Assembly: GCF_011759705.1 (NCBI RefSeq)
Contig: NZ_JAAOZF010000001.1
Location: 1,609,152-1,673,151, forward strand
Origin: Microbacterium ulmi
Lineage (GTDB): Bacteria > Actinomycetota > Actinomycetes > Actinomycetales > Microbacteriaceae
DNA length: 64,000 nucleotides
Direction of reading: 5' to 3'
Of the stretch, positions 42,904 through 50,728 are shown in pieces. The notes under the pieces were generated by a model. The model saw nothing but the letters and a program-made list of their open reading frames with translations. It did not search any database and was not told the DNA's origin. The translations under genes and the position numbers were made by a program. Each line of letters opens with the position of its first letter. Positions within the stretch are counted from its first letter, which is position 1.

Positions 42904-44811
42904 TCAACGCCCGTCCTCGTCGCGGTTCTCGCGCGTGCTCGATTCGTCGGGCAGATAGGCCGCAGCCTGGAGGCGGAAGAGCTCGGCGTAGACGCCGTCG
43001 GCCGACATGAGCTCGTCGTGCGTGCCAGATTCCGCGATGCGCCCTTCGTCGAGCACGTAGATCCGGTCGGCGTTGCGCACGGTCGAGAACCTGTGCGAGA
43101 TGACGATCGCGGAGCGCCCCTCGAGCGAGTCGCGCAGCGAGGAGAACAGCTCGAACTCGGCGCGGGGATCGAGGGCTGCCGAGGGCTCGTCGAGCACGAC
43201 GAGGGGGGCGTCCCGGTAGAACGCACGCGCGATCGCGACACGCTGCCACTGCCCTCCCGACAGGTCGCTGCCTCCTTCGAAGAGCCGCGTGAGGGGCGTG
43301 TCGTAGCCGGCGGGCAGGGCGGAGAGGAAGGCGTCGGCCCCGGATGCCGCAGCCGCTGCGCGCACGCGCTCCTCGTCCGGCTCTCGCTCTGGACGGCCGA
43401 AGGCGATGTTGGTGCGGCCGTCCAGCGCGTACCGGACGAAGTCCTGGAAGATGACCGCGGTGCTCGCCCGCACGGCGCCCGCCGGCAGGTGCGCGACATC
43501 CGTCCCGTCCCACTCGACGCGGCCCGCATCGAGCGGGTAGAGCCCCGCCATGATCTTCGCGAGGGTCGTCTTGCCCGACCCGTTCTCGCCGACGAGCGCG
43601 ACGACCTCGCCGCGCCCGATCCTCATGCTGACGCCGTCGATCGCGGGGGTCTCGCGGCCGGGATACGTGAACGCGACGTCGTGGGCTTCGATCGACGTGA
43701 ACTCGAGCGGCTCCGCGGCCGCGTCGGCATCCGGATCGGCGGGCGACAGCGCGACGAACGCGTCCATGTCGTCGATGAACAGCCCGGACTCGAAGATCGT
43801 CTGGATGCCTCCTGTGAGCGACTGGACCTGAGAGGCCAGCATCCGGACCGCCACGAGGGCTGCTCCCGCGGACGCGACGTTCAGGCCGCCGATCGAGATC
43901 AGCCAGACGAGGATCAGCAGGGTCGCCCCGAGGACGACCGCCGAGACCAGCTGCCCTGCGACGTTGAGCGCGCCGCGCCCGCGCAGGTGGACGGTGAGGT
44001 CCGCGAGATAGCGCGCATAGAGCGCGTCGAACCGCGCACGGAGGTTGCCTGCCAGGCCGAACGCGCGCACCTCCTTCGCCTCGTCGCGTCCCGTGAGGAG
44101 GATCGCGGCGTACTGGCGGCGACGCAGCGCCTGCGTCTGAGCGACGTTGAAGCGGAACTCGAGCCGGCTCTCGGTGCGGCTCGTGAACAGCAGGGGGGCG
44201 GCGCTCAGGAGCAGCAGGGGCAGGAGCACGGGGTTGAACGTGGCGAGGGTGAGCGCGAGCCCCGTTCCCGCCGCTGCCGCGCCGATGCAGGACACGACGC
44301 CGTTCGTGACGAGGAACGGCCGCGTCAGGGCGGACGTGCGCACGCGGTCGAGCCGGTCGAAGAACTCGGGCGACTCGAACTGCCGCAGGCTCACTCGGGT
44401 CGACACGTCGAGCACCCGCTGCCACATGGCACGTGCGACCGACTCGCCGACGTATCGGCCGAGCGACCCCTGGATCGAGCCGCCGACGGCGCTCGCTGCC
44501 GTGAGGGCGGCCAGTGCGACGACCGCGGCGACGAGGGAGGCGGGCGACGATCCGCCCGCGCCGACCTCGAGGATCCCGTCCAACACCCACTGGACGGCGA
44601 GGACCTGAAGCGCGAGCAGGCTCGCACCGACGAGCTGGAGCACGAGCAGCCACACGAAGGGCCCCCGCGCGGCGGACCACACGAGCGACAGGCTGAATCC
44701 GATGAGACGGACGAGCCGTCCGGCGCTCTTGCGCGAGCGCCCCGGCTCCGTGTTCTGCACATGAGGAGCGTACTCGGCCCCCGATCGGGAGCCTCCGCCG
44801 GCATTCGACAC
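42904..44811 (-). CDS. ABC transporter, fused permease and ATPase (lasso-peptide exporter candidate)
   Basis: 635 residues. The N-terminal exporter membrane domain has about six helices (40-350). The C-terminal ATPase has Walker A GENGSGKTT (K414), signature LSGGQWQRVAIARAF and Walker B LVVLDEPSAALDP, with H-loop SHRFSTVRNADRIYVLDEGR. It is a half-size type I exporter expected to dimerise. It is transcribed divergently from the lasso precursor gene only 103 bp away, the usual relation of a lasso D gene, so export of the mature peptide is the likely role. The GTG start is uncertain by about 17 residues; no CTGGGG leader precedes it. Confidence 0.88.
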   Translation of the reverse strand: MSNAGGGSRSGAEYAPHVQNTEPGRSRKSAGRLVRLIGFSLSLVWSAARGPFVWLLVLQLVGASLLALQVLAVQWVLDGILEVGAGGSSPASLVAAVVALAALTAASAVGGSIQGSLGRYVGESVARAMWQRVLDVSTRVSLRQFESPEFFDRLDRVRTSALTRPFLVTNGVVSCIGAAAAGTGLALTLATFNPVLLPLLLLSAAPLLFTSRTESRLEFRFNVAQTQALRRRQYAAILLTGRDEAKEVRAFGLAGNLRARFDALYARYLADLTVHLRGRGALNVAGQLVSAVVLGATLLILVWLISIGGLNVASAGAALVAVRMLASQVQSLTGGIQTIFESGLFIDDMDAFVALSPADPDADAAAEPLEFTSIEAHDVAFTYPGRETPAIDGVSMRIGRGEVVALVGENGSGKTTLAKIMAGLYPLDAGRVEWDGTDVAHLPAGAVRASTAVIFQDFVRYALDGRTNIAFGRPEREPDEERVRAAAAASGADAFLSALPAGYDTPLTRLFEGGSDLSGGQWQRVAIARAFYRDAPLVVLDEPSAALDPRAEFELFSSLRDSLEGRSAIVISHRFSTVRNADRIYVLDEGRIAESGTHDELMSADGVYAELFRLQAAAYLPDESSTRENRDEDGR

Positions 44812-44854
44812 GAGCGATACCTCATCGTGATCGAAGAGTGTGGTAAGCGACTGA

Positions 44855-44906
44855 TAGCCTGCATCTGGCCGCCATGGTCTTCGTGGCGGTCACGCATATC
44901 TGGGGA
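44855..44906 (+). promoter_or_regulatory. 5' leader of lasso precursor: TAGCCT, hairpin, CTGGGGA
   Basis: TAGCCT (44855-44860), a 9-bp hairpin with one G-U pair (TGGCCGCCA 44866-44874 with TGGCGGTCA 44884-44892), then CTGGGGA (44900-44906), 8 nt before the precursor ATG at 44915. Confidence 0.55.
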
Positions 44907-44914
44907 GATCGACA

Positions 44915-45052
44915 ATGGCATACGAGGCACCGAAGATCACTGAGGCTGGGCGCTTCTCCGACGTCACTCGGGGCGACAAGCTCGACCTGAGCTTCGAGGA
45001 CAGCGTCTACGTGTGGGGCCTGCAGATCCCGGTTCCGTTCGGCTCGCGCTGA
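44915..45052 (+). CDS. Lasso peptide precursor (45 residues)
   Basis: A 45-residue ORF between the exporter and cyclase genes. The leader MAYEAPKITEAGRFSDVTR carries the canonical Y-x-x-P-x-I-x(3)-G-x-F-x(3)-T pattern recognised by PqqD-type RRE domains, with Thr at the -2 position of the cut site. The predicted core starts at Gly20 (GDKLDLSFE then DSVYVWGLQIPVPFGSR, 26 residues). Gly1 and Glu9 of the core are spaced for a nine-residue macrolactam ring; Tyr13 and Trp15 are candidate plugs. It ends in Ser-Arg. It is followed by a long hairpin, then the cyclase gene. Identification rests on the leader motif and gene neighbourhood; the core resembles no lasso peptide I can name. Confidence 0.88.
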   Translation: MAYEAPKITEAGRFSDVTRGDKLDLSFEDSVYVWGLQIPVPFGSR

Positions 45053-45062
45053 CGCGAATCAC

Positions 45063-45098
45063 GTGATGGGTGGGTGACGACCGTCGCCCACCCATCAC
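45063..45098 (+). terminator. Long hairpin between lasso precursor and cyclase genes
   Basis: A 16-bp stem with one G-U pair: GTGATGGGTGGG (45063-45074) pairs perfectly with CCCACCCATCAC (45087-45098). The stem extends inwards by TGAC/GTCG to a GACC tetraloop. It starts 10 bases after the precursor stop. There is no T-run, so it more likely stabilises the precursor mRNA 3' end or causes partial termination, letting the precursor outnumber the enzymes. Confidence 0.7.
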
Positions 45099-45118
45099 CG
45101 CGTTCGGACAACCCTCAC

Positions 45119-46279
45119 ATGGCAGTGCAGACGGATGCCGCGCATCCGCGCTTCGACAGGCTCGTCGGCGTCGAGTCGGGCCTGGGCTTCCCGACGGAGC
45201 ACCCGCCGATCGGCATCCCGCGGCGGCGCGGCCCGAGGCCGCCCGTGCGCGAGCTTCTCGAGACGCTCGTCGCGCAGGCCTTCGGAGACCGCCCCACCTA
45301 TGTCCTGTTCTCGGGCGGCCGTGACTCCTCGGCGATCCTCGCGGTCGCGCAGAAGGTCGCCCGCGGGATCGGCGCGGACGAGCCGATCCCCGTCACCGTG
45401 CGTCACGTCGGCGACGCGGCCGCCGAGGAGTCGGAGTGGCAGGAGCTGGTGTTCGCGCACCTCGGCATCGGCCGACGGATCATCCTCGAGTTCGACGGCG
45501 AGCAGTCATGGCTCGGCGACGCGGCGCAGCGGGCCCTGCGCCGGCACGGTCTCGTCTGGCCGGAGTCGGTGCAGCTGCAGTCCGCGATCTACGAGCACCT
45601 GAGCCCCGGCGCCGTGCTGTCGGGCGAGGGCGGCGACATGATGATCGGGGGGCGCCGGCTGACACCGCTCGGCGACGCCGTGCGCGATCTGCGTCCGAGG
45701 CGCGCGCTCCGGCTCGTGCGCCCGACCTTCTTCCCGCCGCGCTCGACGCCCGAGGGCGGCCACTACGCGTGGCGGACCCCCGCGGCACGGGAACGCCTGC
45801 ACACGGCGTTCGCGCACTGGTCGCACGAGCCGCTGTCGGCCGCGGGCGGGTTCCGGTACATGATGAGCCAGCCACCCATCTACGTGGGGCGGCGAAACCT
45901 CGAGGCCTCCGCCGCCGAGTTCGGCTCGGTCGCCGTCAACCCGCTCATGGACCCGCGGTTCGTCGACGCCGTCTCGCGCGCGGCCGGCACGTTCGGGCTG
46001 GGCGATCGCACCGCGATGATGCGGTGGCTGTTCTCCGACCTCCTCCCCGACAGCGTGCTCGCGAGATCGACCAAGGCGGCTTTCAACACGACCCGATGGC
46101 GTGCGCGCGAGGAGGAGTTCGCGCGGGAGTGGGACGGCAGCGGCCTCGATCCCGAGTACGTCGACGTCGAGTCGTTGCGGCGCGTCTGGCTCGAGGGCCC
46201 CCGCATCCTCACGGCCTATCACCTCCACGCGGCATGGCTCTCCCACCACGGGTTACCGTTGGTACCCGATGGCACTTAG
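45119..46279 (+). CDS. Lasso peptide cyclase, asparagine-synthase-like, lacking glutaminase domain
   Basis: 386 residues from ATG 45119 (an in-frame GTG at 45074 lies inside the hairpin and is less likely). The ATP-pyrophosphatase PP-loop is LFSGGRDSS (about 64-71), followed by the asparagine-synthase-type GEGGDMMIGGR and a C-terminal region with RYMMSQPPIYVGRR. It should activate the Glu9 side chain of the core as AMP ester and close the ring onto Gly1. Most lasso cyclases keep an inactive N-terminal class II amidotransferase domain and are 500-600 residues; here that domain is missing altogether. The stop overlaps the next gene by 11 bases. Confidence 0.86.
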   Translation: MAVQTDAAHPRFDRLVGVESGLGFPTEHPPIGIPRRRGPRPPVRELLETLVAQAFGDRPTYVLFSGGRDSSAILAVAQKVARGIGADEPIPVTVRHVGDAAAEESEWQELVFAHLGIGRRIILEFDGEQSWLGDAAQRALRRHGLVWPESVQLQSAIYEHLSPGAVLSGEGGDMMIGGRRLTPLGDAVRDLRPRRALRLVRPTFFPPRSTPEGGHYAWRTPAARERLHTAFAHWSHEPLSAAGGFRYMMSQPPIYVGRRNLEASAAEFGSVAVNPLMDPRFVDAVSRAAGTFGLGDRTAMMRWLFSDLLPDSVLARSTKAAFNTTRWRAREEEFAREWDGSGLDPEYVDVESLRRVWLEGPRILTAYHLHAAWLSHHGLPLVPDGT

Positions 46280-46730
46280 GCACCGCGTCCGCACGCTTCT
46301 CTCCTACCCTCCGCGCCGGTGGGGGGATCTCGTCGTCGCCGCGACGCTCGTGGCACGCGTCGAGCGGGCACTGCGACGAGGCGGCGTCGAGCAGGCGGCC
46401 CGGATCGGACGGGTGAGGGTCGTGATGGACGGCGTCGCCGCGCCCGTCGGCGCCACGACGCTCGTCGAGCTCTCGGCTCGCGAGCGGGAGCAGCTCGACA
46501 CGGCATGGCGGATGCTCCGCCGTCCCCCGTTCAACGGGACGTGCCTTCGCCGCGCCCTCGTGGGCGGATACTTCCTGCGCGCGCACGACCCCATCCTGCG
46601 CATCGGCGTCGCCAAGACCGACGGCGTCGTGGCCGCCCACGCCTGGGTCGAGATCGACGGCGTCGGACTCGACCCCGACGGGGCGGAGAAGTACCGCGTG
46701 CTGAGCCGACCCGACGGGATGACCGAGTGA
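46269..46730 (+). CDS. Lasso leader peptidase B2 (transglutaminase-like)
   Basis: 153 residues. The Cys-His-Asp triad of lasso B2 proteases is present: NGTCLRRALVGGYFLR (C92), AAHAWVEIDG (H124) and GVGLDPDG (D135). There is no PqqD/RRE domain in this protein, so recognition of the leader must come from a separate partner. It removes the 19-residue leader before ring closure. It begins inside the end of the cyclase gene and its TGA overlaps the next GTG, so cyclase, protease, kinase and nucleotidyltransferase form one coupled unit. Confidence 0.9.
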   Translation: MALRHRVRTLLSYPPRRWGDLVVAATLVARVERALRRGGVEQAARIGRVRVVMDGVAAPVGATTLVELSAREREQLDTAWRMLRRPPFNGTCLRRALVGGYFLRAHDPILRIGVAKTDGVVAAHAWVEIDGVGLDPDGAEKYRVLSRPDGMTE

Positions 46731-47665
46731 CGCGCGCACTTCTCTACGGGCTCGGCGTCGACGCCGACTTCGACCTCCACGATGCGGGCGACGTCCCCGC
46801 CCGCATCGACGTCACCGTCGTCACGCGCGAGCCGCTGCGCGAGTGGCCGTCGCTGCCGGACGGCGAGGTCAGACTCCACTTCGAGACCGACGGCCCTTGG
46901 TACACGCTCGTGGAGCGGGCGGACGGCTCGTGGCACTTCCGCGTGCACAGCGTGTGCGACTTCCACGTCTCGGAGGATCTGCGCTCCGTCGAGCTCGAGA
47001 TGCACGACTCGGCGGCGCCGGGCATGGACGGCGTCATGACGACGGGCACGCTCCTCTCGCTGCTGCTCTATCTGCGCGGCGCGCCCGTGTTCCACGGCAG
47101 CGCGGTCGAGGTCGACGGCGAGGTCGTCGCCTTCATCGGCCACTCCGGGCAGGGGAAGACGACGATGGCGACGCTCTTCTGCGCGGACGGGGCATCCGTC
47201 GTCACCGACGACGTGCTCGTCGTCGACGACTCCGACGGCGTTCCCACCGTGCGCCGCGGATCGCGCGAGCTCCGGCTGCGACCCGGCATCGAAGAGCTCG
47301 CCGATCGTGTCGCGGGCGCGAGCCGGCGCACGAGCGCGGATGCGCGCGACGTCGTCGCTCCGCGGCACACGACGGCCGACGCCGTCCCCCTCAAGGCGAT
47401 CGTCATCCCCGCGCCCGACCGAGGAGGCTCGCCCCTCCGCTTCGAACGGCTCGGCCACAGGGACGCGACGGTCGCCCTCATGTCGTTCCCGCGTCTCATG
47501 GGCTGGCGGCACGAGCCCGTGCTCTCGAGCGTCCTCCGCGTCGCGGCGCAGACGGCGGCCCGCGTGCCCGTCGTCGTGGCGCACGTGCCGTGGGGCCCGC
47601 CCTTTCCCGACGGCCTCGCCCGAGCGCTGAGCGACTTCCTCGCGCCGGCGGAGAGGGTCGAGTGA
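46727..47665 (+). CDS. HPr-kinase/phosphorylase-like protein (lasso tailoring kinase)
   Basis: 312 residues from GTG 46727 in a GTGA overlap. The first 120 residues form an unassigned domain. The second half has the HPr-kinase-like P-loop GHSGQGKT (138-145), VVTDDVLVVDD and a conserved LMSFPRLMGWRHEP stretch. Kinases of this type in paeninodin-like lasso loci phosphorylate a serine at the C-terminal end of the precursor. Here the core ends Gly-Ser-Arg, so Ser25, one residue from the end, is the candidate; Ser7 and Ser11 are alternatives. Coupling to the B2 and nucleotidyltransferase genes supports a lasso role. Confidence 0.8.
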   Translation: MTRALLYGLGVDADFDLHDAGDVPARIDVTVVTREPLREWPSLPDGEVRLHFETDGPWYTLVERADGSWHFRVHSVCDFHVSEDLRSVELEMHDSAAPGMDGVMTTGTLLSLLLYLRGAPVFHGSAVEVDGEVVAFIGHSGQGKTTMATLFCADGASVVTDDVLVVDDSDGVPTVRRGSRELRLRPGIEELADRVAGASRRTSADARDVVAPRHTTADAVPLKAIVIPAPDRGGSPLRFERLGHRDATVALMSFPRLMGWRHEPVLSSVLRVAAQTAARVPVVVAHVPWGPPFPDGLARALSDFLAPAERVE

Positions 47666-48813
47666 GCGATCGGCTTCGGCCCCTCGCGCGGCTTCTCGTC
47701 GAGAGCGTGACGGGGGCGACGGGCCCGCTGCCCGCGGGCGTCGCGGACGAGGCCGCCGACCGCGTGCTCGCGGCCGGCGAGCTCCATCGTGTGCGCCCTG
47801 CGATCCGCCGGCGCGTCCTTGCGGCCCCGGACGCCCCGCCGCAGTGGCGCGCCCCGCTCGATCGGGCACATCTCGACCAGGTGCTGCGGCAGCTGCGCGC
47901 GGGCAGCGACGTGGGCGTCATCGCGGGGATCCTCGATGGGGCGGGAATGGCGTGGGCGGTCTCGAAGGGCCCCGTGCTGGCCGACGCCGTGTGGCCCCAC
48001 TCGATCATGCGCGAGTTCGCCGATCTCGACGTCTTCGTCCACCCGGCGCGATTCGGCGAGGCGCTCGCGCTCCTCGAGAGCGGCGGCTTCGCGCTCGTCG
48101 ACCGCAACTGGCCCGAGATCGCGCGGCAGAACAGAGCAGAGCTCGCGCTGCGCGGGCCTTCGGGCCTGGCCATCGACCTCCACTGGGGAACGGTCGTCAC
48201 GCCCCGCGCACGCCGCTCGTTCCCCGTCGACCTCGCGACGCTGCTGTCCCGCGTGCGGCCGGTCGCGCTCGCCACGGGCGTCTGCGTGCCGGCCTTCGCC
48301 CCCGCGGATCTGCTCGTGCACGTCGCGTTCCACGCCGCCCAGTCGGGGGCCAACCGGCTCGCCTGGCTCGGAGACGTCCTCTACTGCGCGCTGCAGCCCG
48401 ACCTCGACTGGGATGCCGTCGCACACGTGTGCGGCACGACGGGGATGAGCGCGGGGATCGGGCTCGTGCTCGCCCGCACGGAGCGCGTGTTCGACCGCCG
48501 ACTGCCCCTGCCTGGCGCACTGCGGCGCGAGGCCGATGACACGGCCTGGGCGCGACGGGCTCGCGGGGTGGACGTGCGCTCGCCCTTCCCCGGGCTCCCC
48601 GGCGACGCCGCGCTGGGCGGCACGTACTATTCGAGCGCGCGATCGAGCCTGCCCGCCTCTGTCGCCGCCGCCGTGCGGACGAGCATCGAGGTGCGCGTCA
48701 TCGAGTCCCGCGTGCGGCGTCGAGGCGTCGAGCGCAATCCCCTCGACGACGATGTGCCGGATGCCGCAGCCCGCGCGTCGTACCTCGGCGCGATCGCCGC
48801 CGGCACGGCGTGA
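47662..48813 (+). CDS. Nucleotidyltransferase-fold protein (lasso tailoring)
   Basis: 383 residues from GTG 47662 in a GTGA overlap. The central region resembles the Nucleotidyl_transf_5 group: AWAVSKGPVLADAVWP, then MREFADLDVFVHP with the paired acidic residues, then AIDLHWGTV and PADLLVHVAFHAAQSG. Proteins of this type accompany the HPr-like kinase in some lasso loci and may extend or modify the phosphorylated serine. Neither donor nor product is known. It is the last gene of the plus-strand lasso operon and stops only 6 bp short of the convergent GT2 gene end. Confidence 0.78.
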   Translation: MSDRLRPLARLLVESVTGATGPLPAGVADEAADRVLAAGELHRVRPAIRRRVLAAPDAPPQWRAPLDRAHLDQVLRQLRAGSDVGVIAGILDGAGMAWAVSKGPVLADAVWPHSIMREFADLDVFVHPARFGEALALLESGGFALVDRNWPEIARQNRAELALRGPSGLAIDLHWGTVVTPRARRSFPVDLATLLSRVRPVALATGVCVPAFAPADLLVHVAFHAAQSGANRLAWLGDVLYCALQPDLDWDAVAHVCGTTGMSAGIGLVLARTERVFDRRLPLPGALRREADDTAWARRARGVDVRSPFPGLPGDAALGGTYYSSARSSLPASVAAAVRTSIEVRVIESRVRRRGVERNPLDDDVPDAAARASYLGAIAAGTA

Positions 48814-48819
48814 GGAGGG

Positions 48820-49755
48820 TCACGCGTCGTCGGAGGGCACGGACGCCGCTTCGCGCGCGGCCCGCTGCGCCCGGAGCCTGCCGGCGCCGGGGCTGACGCC
48901 GACCGCGTTGGCGATGTCGCGCGCGACGGCGCGCCAGCGAGGGAACACCCATGACGGTCCGAGCGTCGCCCAGCAGCGCAGCTTCTCGCCGAACGGGAGC
49001 TCGCTGTGCGCGATGCCGCGATAGAGCTCGACGTTCGTCATCGTCTCGGCGAAGGAGCGGTTCGCCTTCTGCCCCGGCGCGAACCAGGTCGAGGAGCTCA
49101 CGCCCTGCACCGAGACCTGCGAGTCGTGGCGGCGCTGGTGGAACAGGTGCTCGGGCACGAGCTGCAGCTTTCCCGCGCACAGGAGCTCGACCAGCAGCAC
49201 CATGTCGTCGCCGAGCGTCGACACGATCCCGCGCGTCCTGCGCAGAGCGTCCATGCGGATGACGCCGTACATCGGGTGCGACGCCTGCGCCCGCAGCAGA
49301 TTGCGGATGCGCTCGTGCGCCGTCGCGGCGTCGGCGCCCAGGCCCAGGTCGTCGAGGTCCTCGTAGACGACGCCGTCGGCGTCGATGATCTGCGTGCGCG
49401 GGCAGACGAACGCCGTCTCGGGGCCCGTCGCGTCGAGAGCCTCGAGACACGCGCTCGCGAAGCGGGGGAGCTTGATGTCGTCGGCCGCCATCCAGCTGAA
49501 GAACTCCGTGTCGGCGAGGGCGAGCACGTTGCCGTAGTTCCAGATCCCGCCGCGGTTCTCGTCGTAGCGGTGGTAGTCGATGCGCGGGTCCTCGGCCGCG
49601 GCCGCTCGGCAGAGGTCCTGCGTGGCATCCGTCGATCCGTTGTCGGAGATCACGATCCGGATGTCGGCGAGATCCTGCTCCTGGATCGAGCGCAGCGCGG
49701 CGGGCAGGTACTTCTCGCCGTTGTACACGGGGATGCCGAAGGTGAGCCGAGTCAT
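48820..49755 (-). CDS. Family 2 glycosyltransferase
   Basis: 311 residues from ATG 49755; a TTG five codons upstream is possible. A GT-A fold with FGIPVYNGEKYLPAALRSI, the nucleotide-binding ISDNGSTDAT, and the metal-site SWMAADDIKLP. About 100 C-terminal residues are basic and amphipathic. There is no transmembrane helix, so it is likely a cytosolic or membrane-associated inverting transferase adding a sugar to a lipid-linked repeat unit. It is the last gene of a minus-strand operon that begins with the aminotransferase at 54678. Confidence 0.9.
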   Translation of the reverse strand: MTRLTFGIPVYNGEKYLPAALRSIQEQDLADIRIVISDNGSTDATQDLCRAAAAEDPRIDYHRYDENRGGIWNYGNVLALADTEFFSWMAADDIKLPRFASACLEALDATGPETAFVCPRTQIIDADGVVYEDLDDLGLGADAATAHERIRNLLRAQASHPMYGVIRMDALRRTRGIVSTLGDDMVLLVELLCAGKLQLVPEHLFHQRRHDSQVSVQGVSSSTWFAPGQKANRSFAETMTNVELYRGIAHSELPFGEKLRCWATLGPSWVFPRWRAVARDIANAVGVSPGAGRLRAQRAAREAASVPSDDA

Positions 49756-49788
49756 GACGTCATTGTCCAATCGAAGGGTCGTCCGCCG

Positions 49789-50715
49789 TCAGTGCCGCCG
49801 GGTCACCGTGCGGACGGCGCTGTGCGCGAGGTGGCGCAGCGTGGGCGCGAGGACGAGATCGTAGTCCGCGCCGACGGTCGGCGCCCACCGCGACTTGTAC
49901 GCGTGGCCGCCCCCGAGGTCGATCTCGCGGATGCCATGGCGCGTCGCGTACTCGAACAGCTCGTCGATGATCCGCACACCGGTCGGGAGGGAGCCGACGC
50001 TCTCATCGCGGTAGAGCACTCCCGCTGTGATCGTGTCGCCGTCGATGAAGTTGGTCGACCCCGCGAGCGGGCGGCCGTCGTCGTGCAGGACGAGCGTGAC
50101 GAGCCGGCCCGCCGCCGTGAGCCGACGTGCGATCTCGATCTGCGCGTCGGCCGACGCCTCGGGTCTCGGCTCCTCGGGCGTGGCCCATTTCGCCGCCCAG
50201 GAGCGGATCGTCCACTCGGCGTCTCCCGGCTCGTCGATCCGCAGGCCGAGCTCGCTGCAGCGGTTGCGGGCGTTGACGATCGTGCGCCACATCTTCGAGC
50301 TGCGCCAGAACGCCTCGCGCTCGGCGACGACGAGGCGCGAGGTCGGCTTGTCGTGCGACTCGCGGATCGCCGGATGCCGTGCGGCCTCCGGCATCCCCCA
50401 CCATGCGACCGAGATCTCGGCATCCAGGCTTGCGATCGCCTCGAGCGCCATTCCGTCGGCGGACGGGCAGATGAAGCCGGGGATGAGCCAGTTCGTGAGG
50501 TTGCGCCAGCGGAGCCGCCCCTCCCGCTCGAGGCCCACGACCGCGACGGGACCGTTCCCGTCCTCGACGACCGCCGCACGGCCGCCTTCGGCGAGACTGC
50601 GCTCGAGCAGCGTCGCGTAGAGGCCGGGGGGACACATCGACGACGCGGGCAGCGCCGAGAGAGCGGAGTCGATCTCGGGCGACCAGGCGTCGTACCACGT
50701 CGAACGGAGTCTCAT
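49789..50715 (-). CDS. BioF2/CelD-type GNAT acetyltransferase domain protein
   Basis: 308 residues. The second half carries the Acetyltransf_6 (BioF2-like, FemAB-related) pattern: KMWRTIVNARNRCSELGL, then LHDDGRPLAGSTNFIDGDTITAGVLYRDE, and EIDLGGGHAYKSRWAP near the end. The N-terminal half may be the degenerate first GNAT repeat. Such proteins acylate sugar amines or lipids in exopolysaccharide loci. Together with the aminotransferase and the deacetylase of the same operon it suggests an N-acylated amino sugar. It lies 13 bases after the deacetylase stop. Confidence 0.78.
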   Translation of the reverse strand: MRLRSTWYDAWSPEIDSALSALPASSMCPPGLYATLLERSLAEGGRAAVVEDGNGPVAVVGLEREGRLRWRNLTNWLIPGFICPSADGMALEAIASLDAEISVAWWGMPEAARHPAIRESHDKPTSRLVVAEREAFWRSSKMWRTIVNARNRCSELGLRIDEPGDAEWTIRSWAAKWATPEEPRPEASADAQIEIARRLTAAGRLVTLVLHDDGRPLAGSTNFIDGDTITAGVLYRDESVGSLPTGVRIIDELFEYATRHGIREIDLGGGHAYKSRWAPTVGADYDLVLAPTLRHLAHSAVRTVTRRH

Positions 50716-50728
50716 CGGGGGTTGCCCT

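Noticed and set aside
41665..44943. 1092-codon plus-strand open frame opposite the acyltransferase and ABC transporter genes
   Set aside because: Arg/Glu/Asp-rich composition with no recognisable motif; the minus-strand genes carry full ABC and acyltransferase signatures.
45074..46279. GTG at 45074 as start of the lasso cyclase
   Set aside because: It lies inside the left arm of the 16-bp hairpin and adds 15 residues without family similarity; ATG 45119 is preferred, though not proven.
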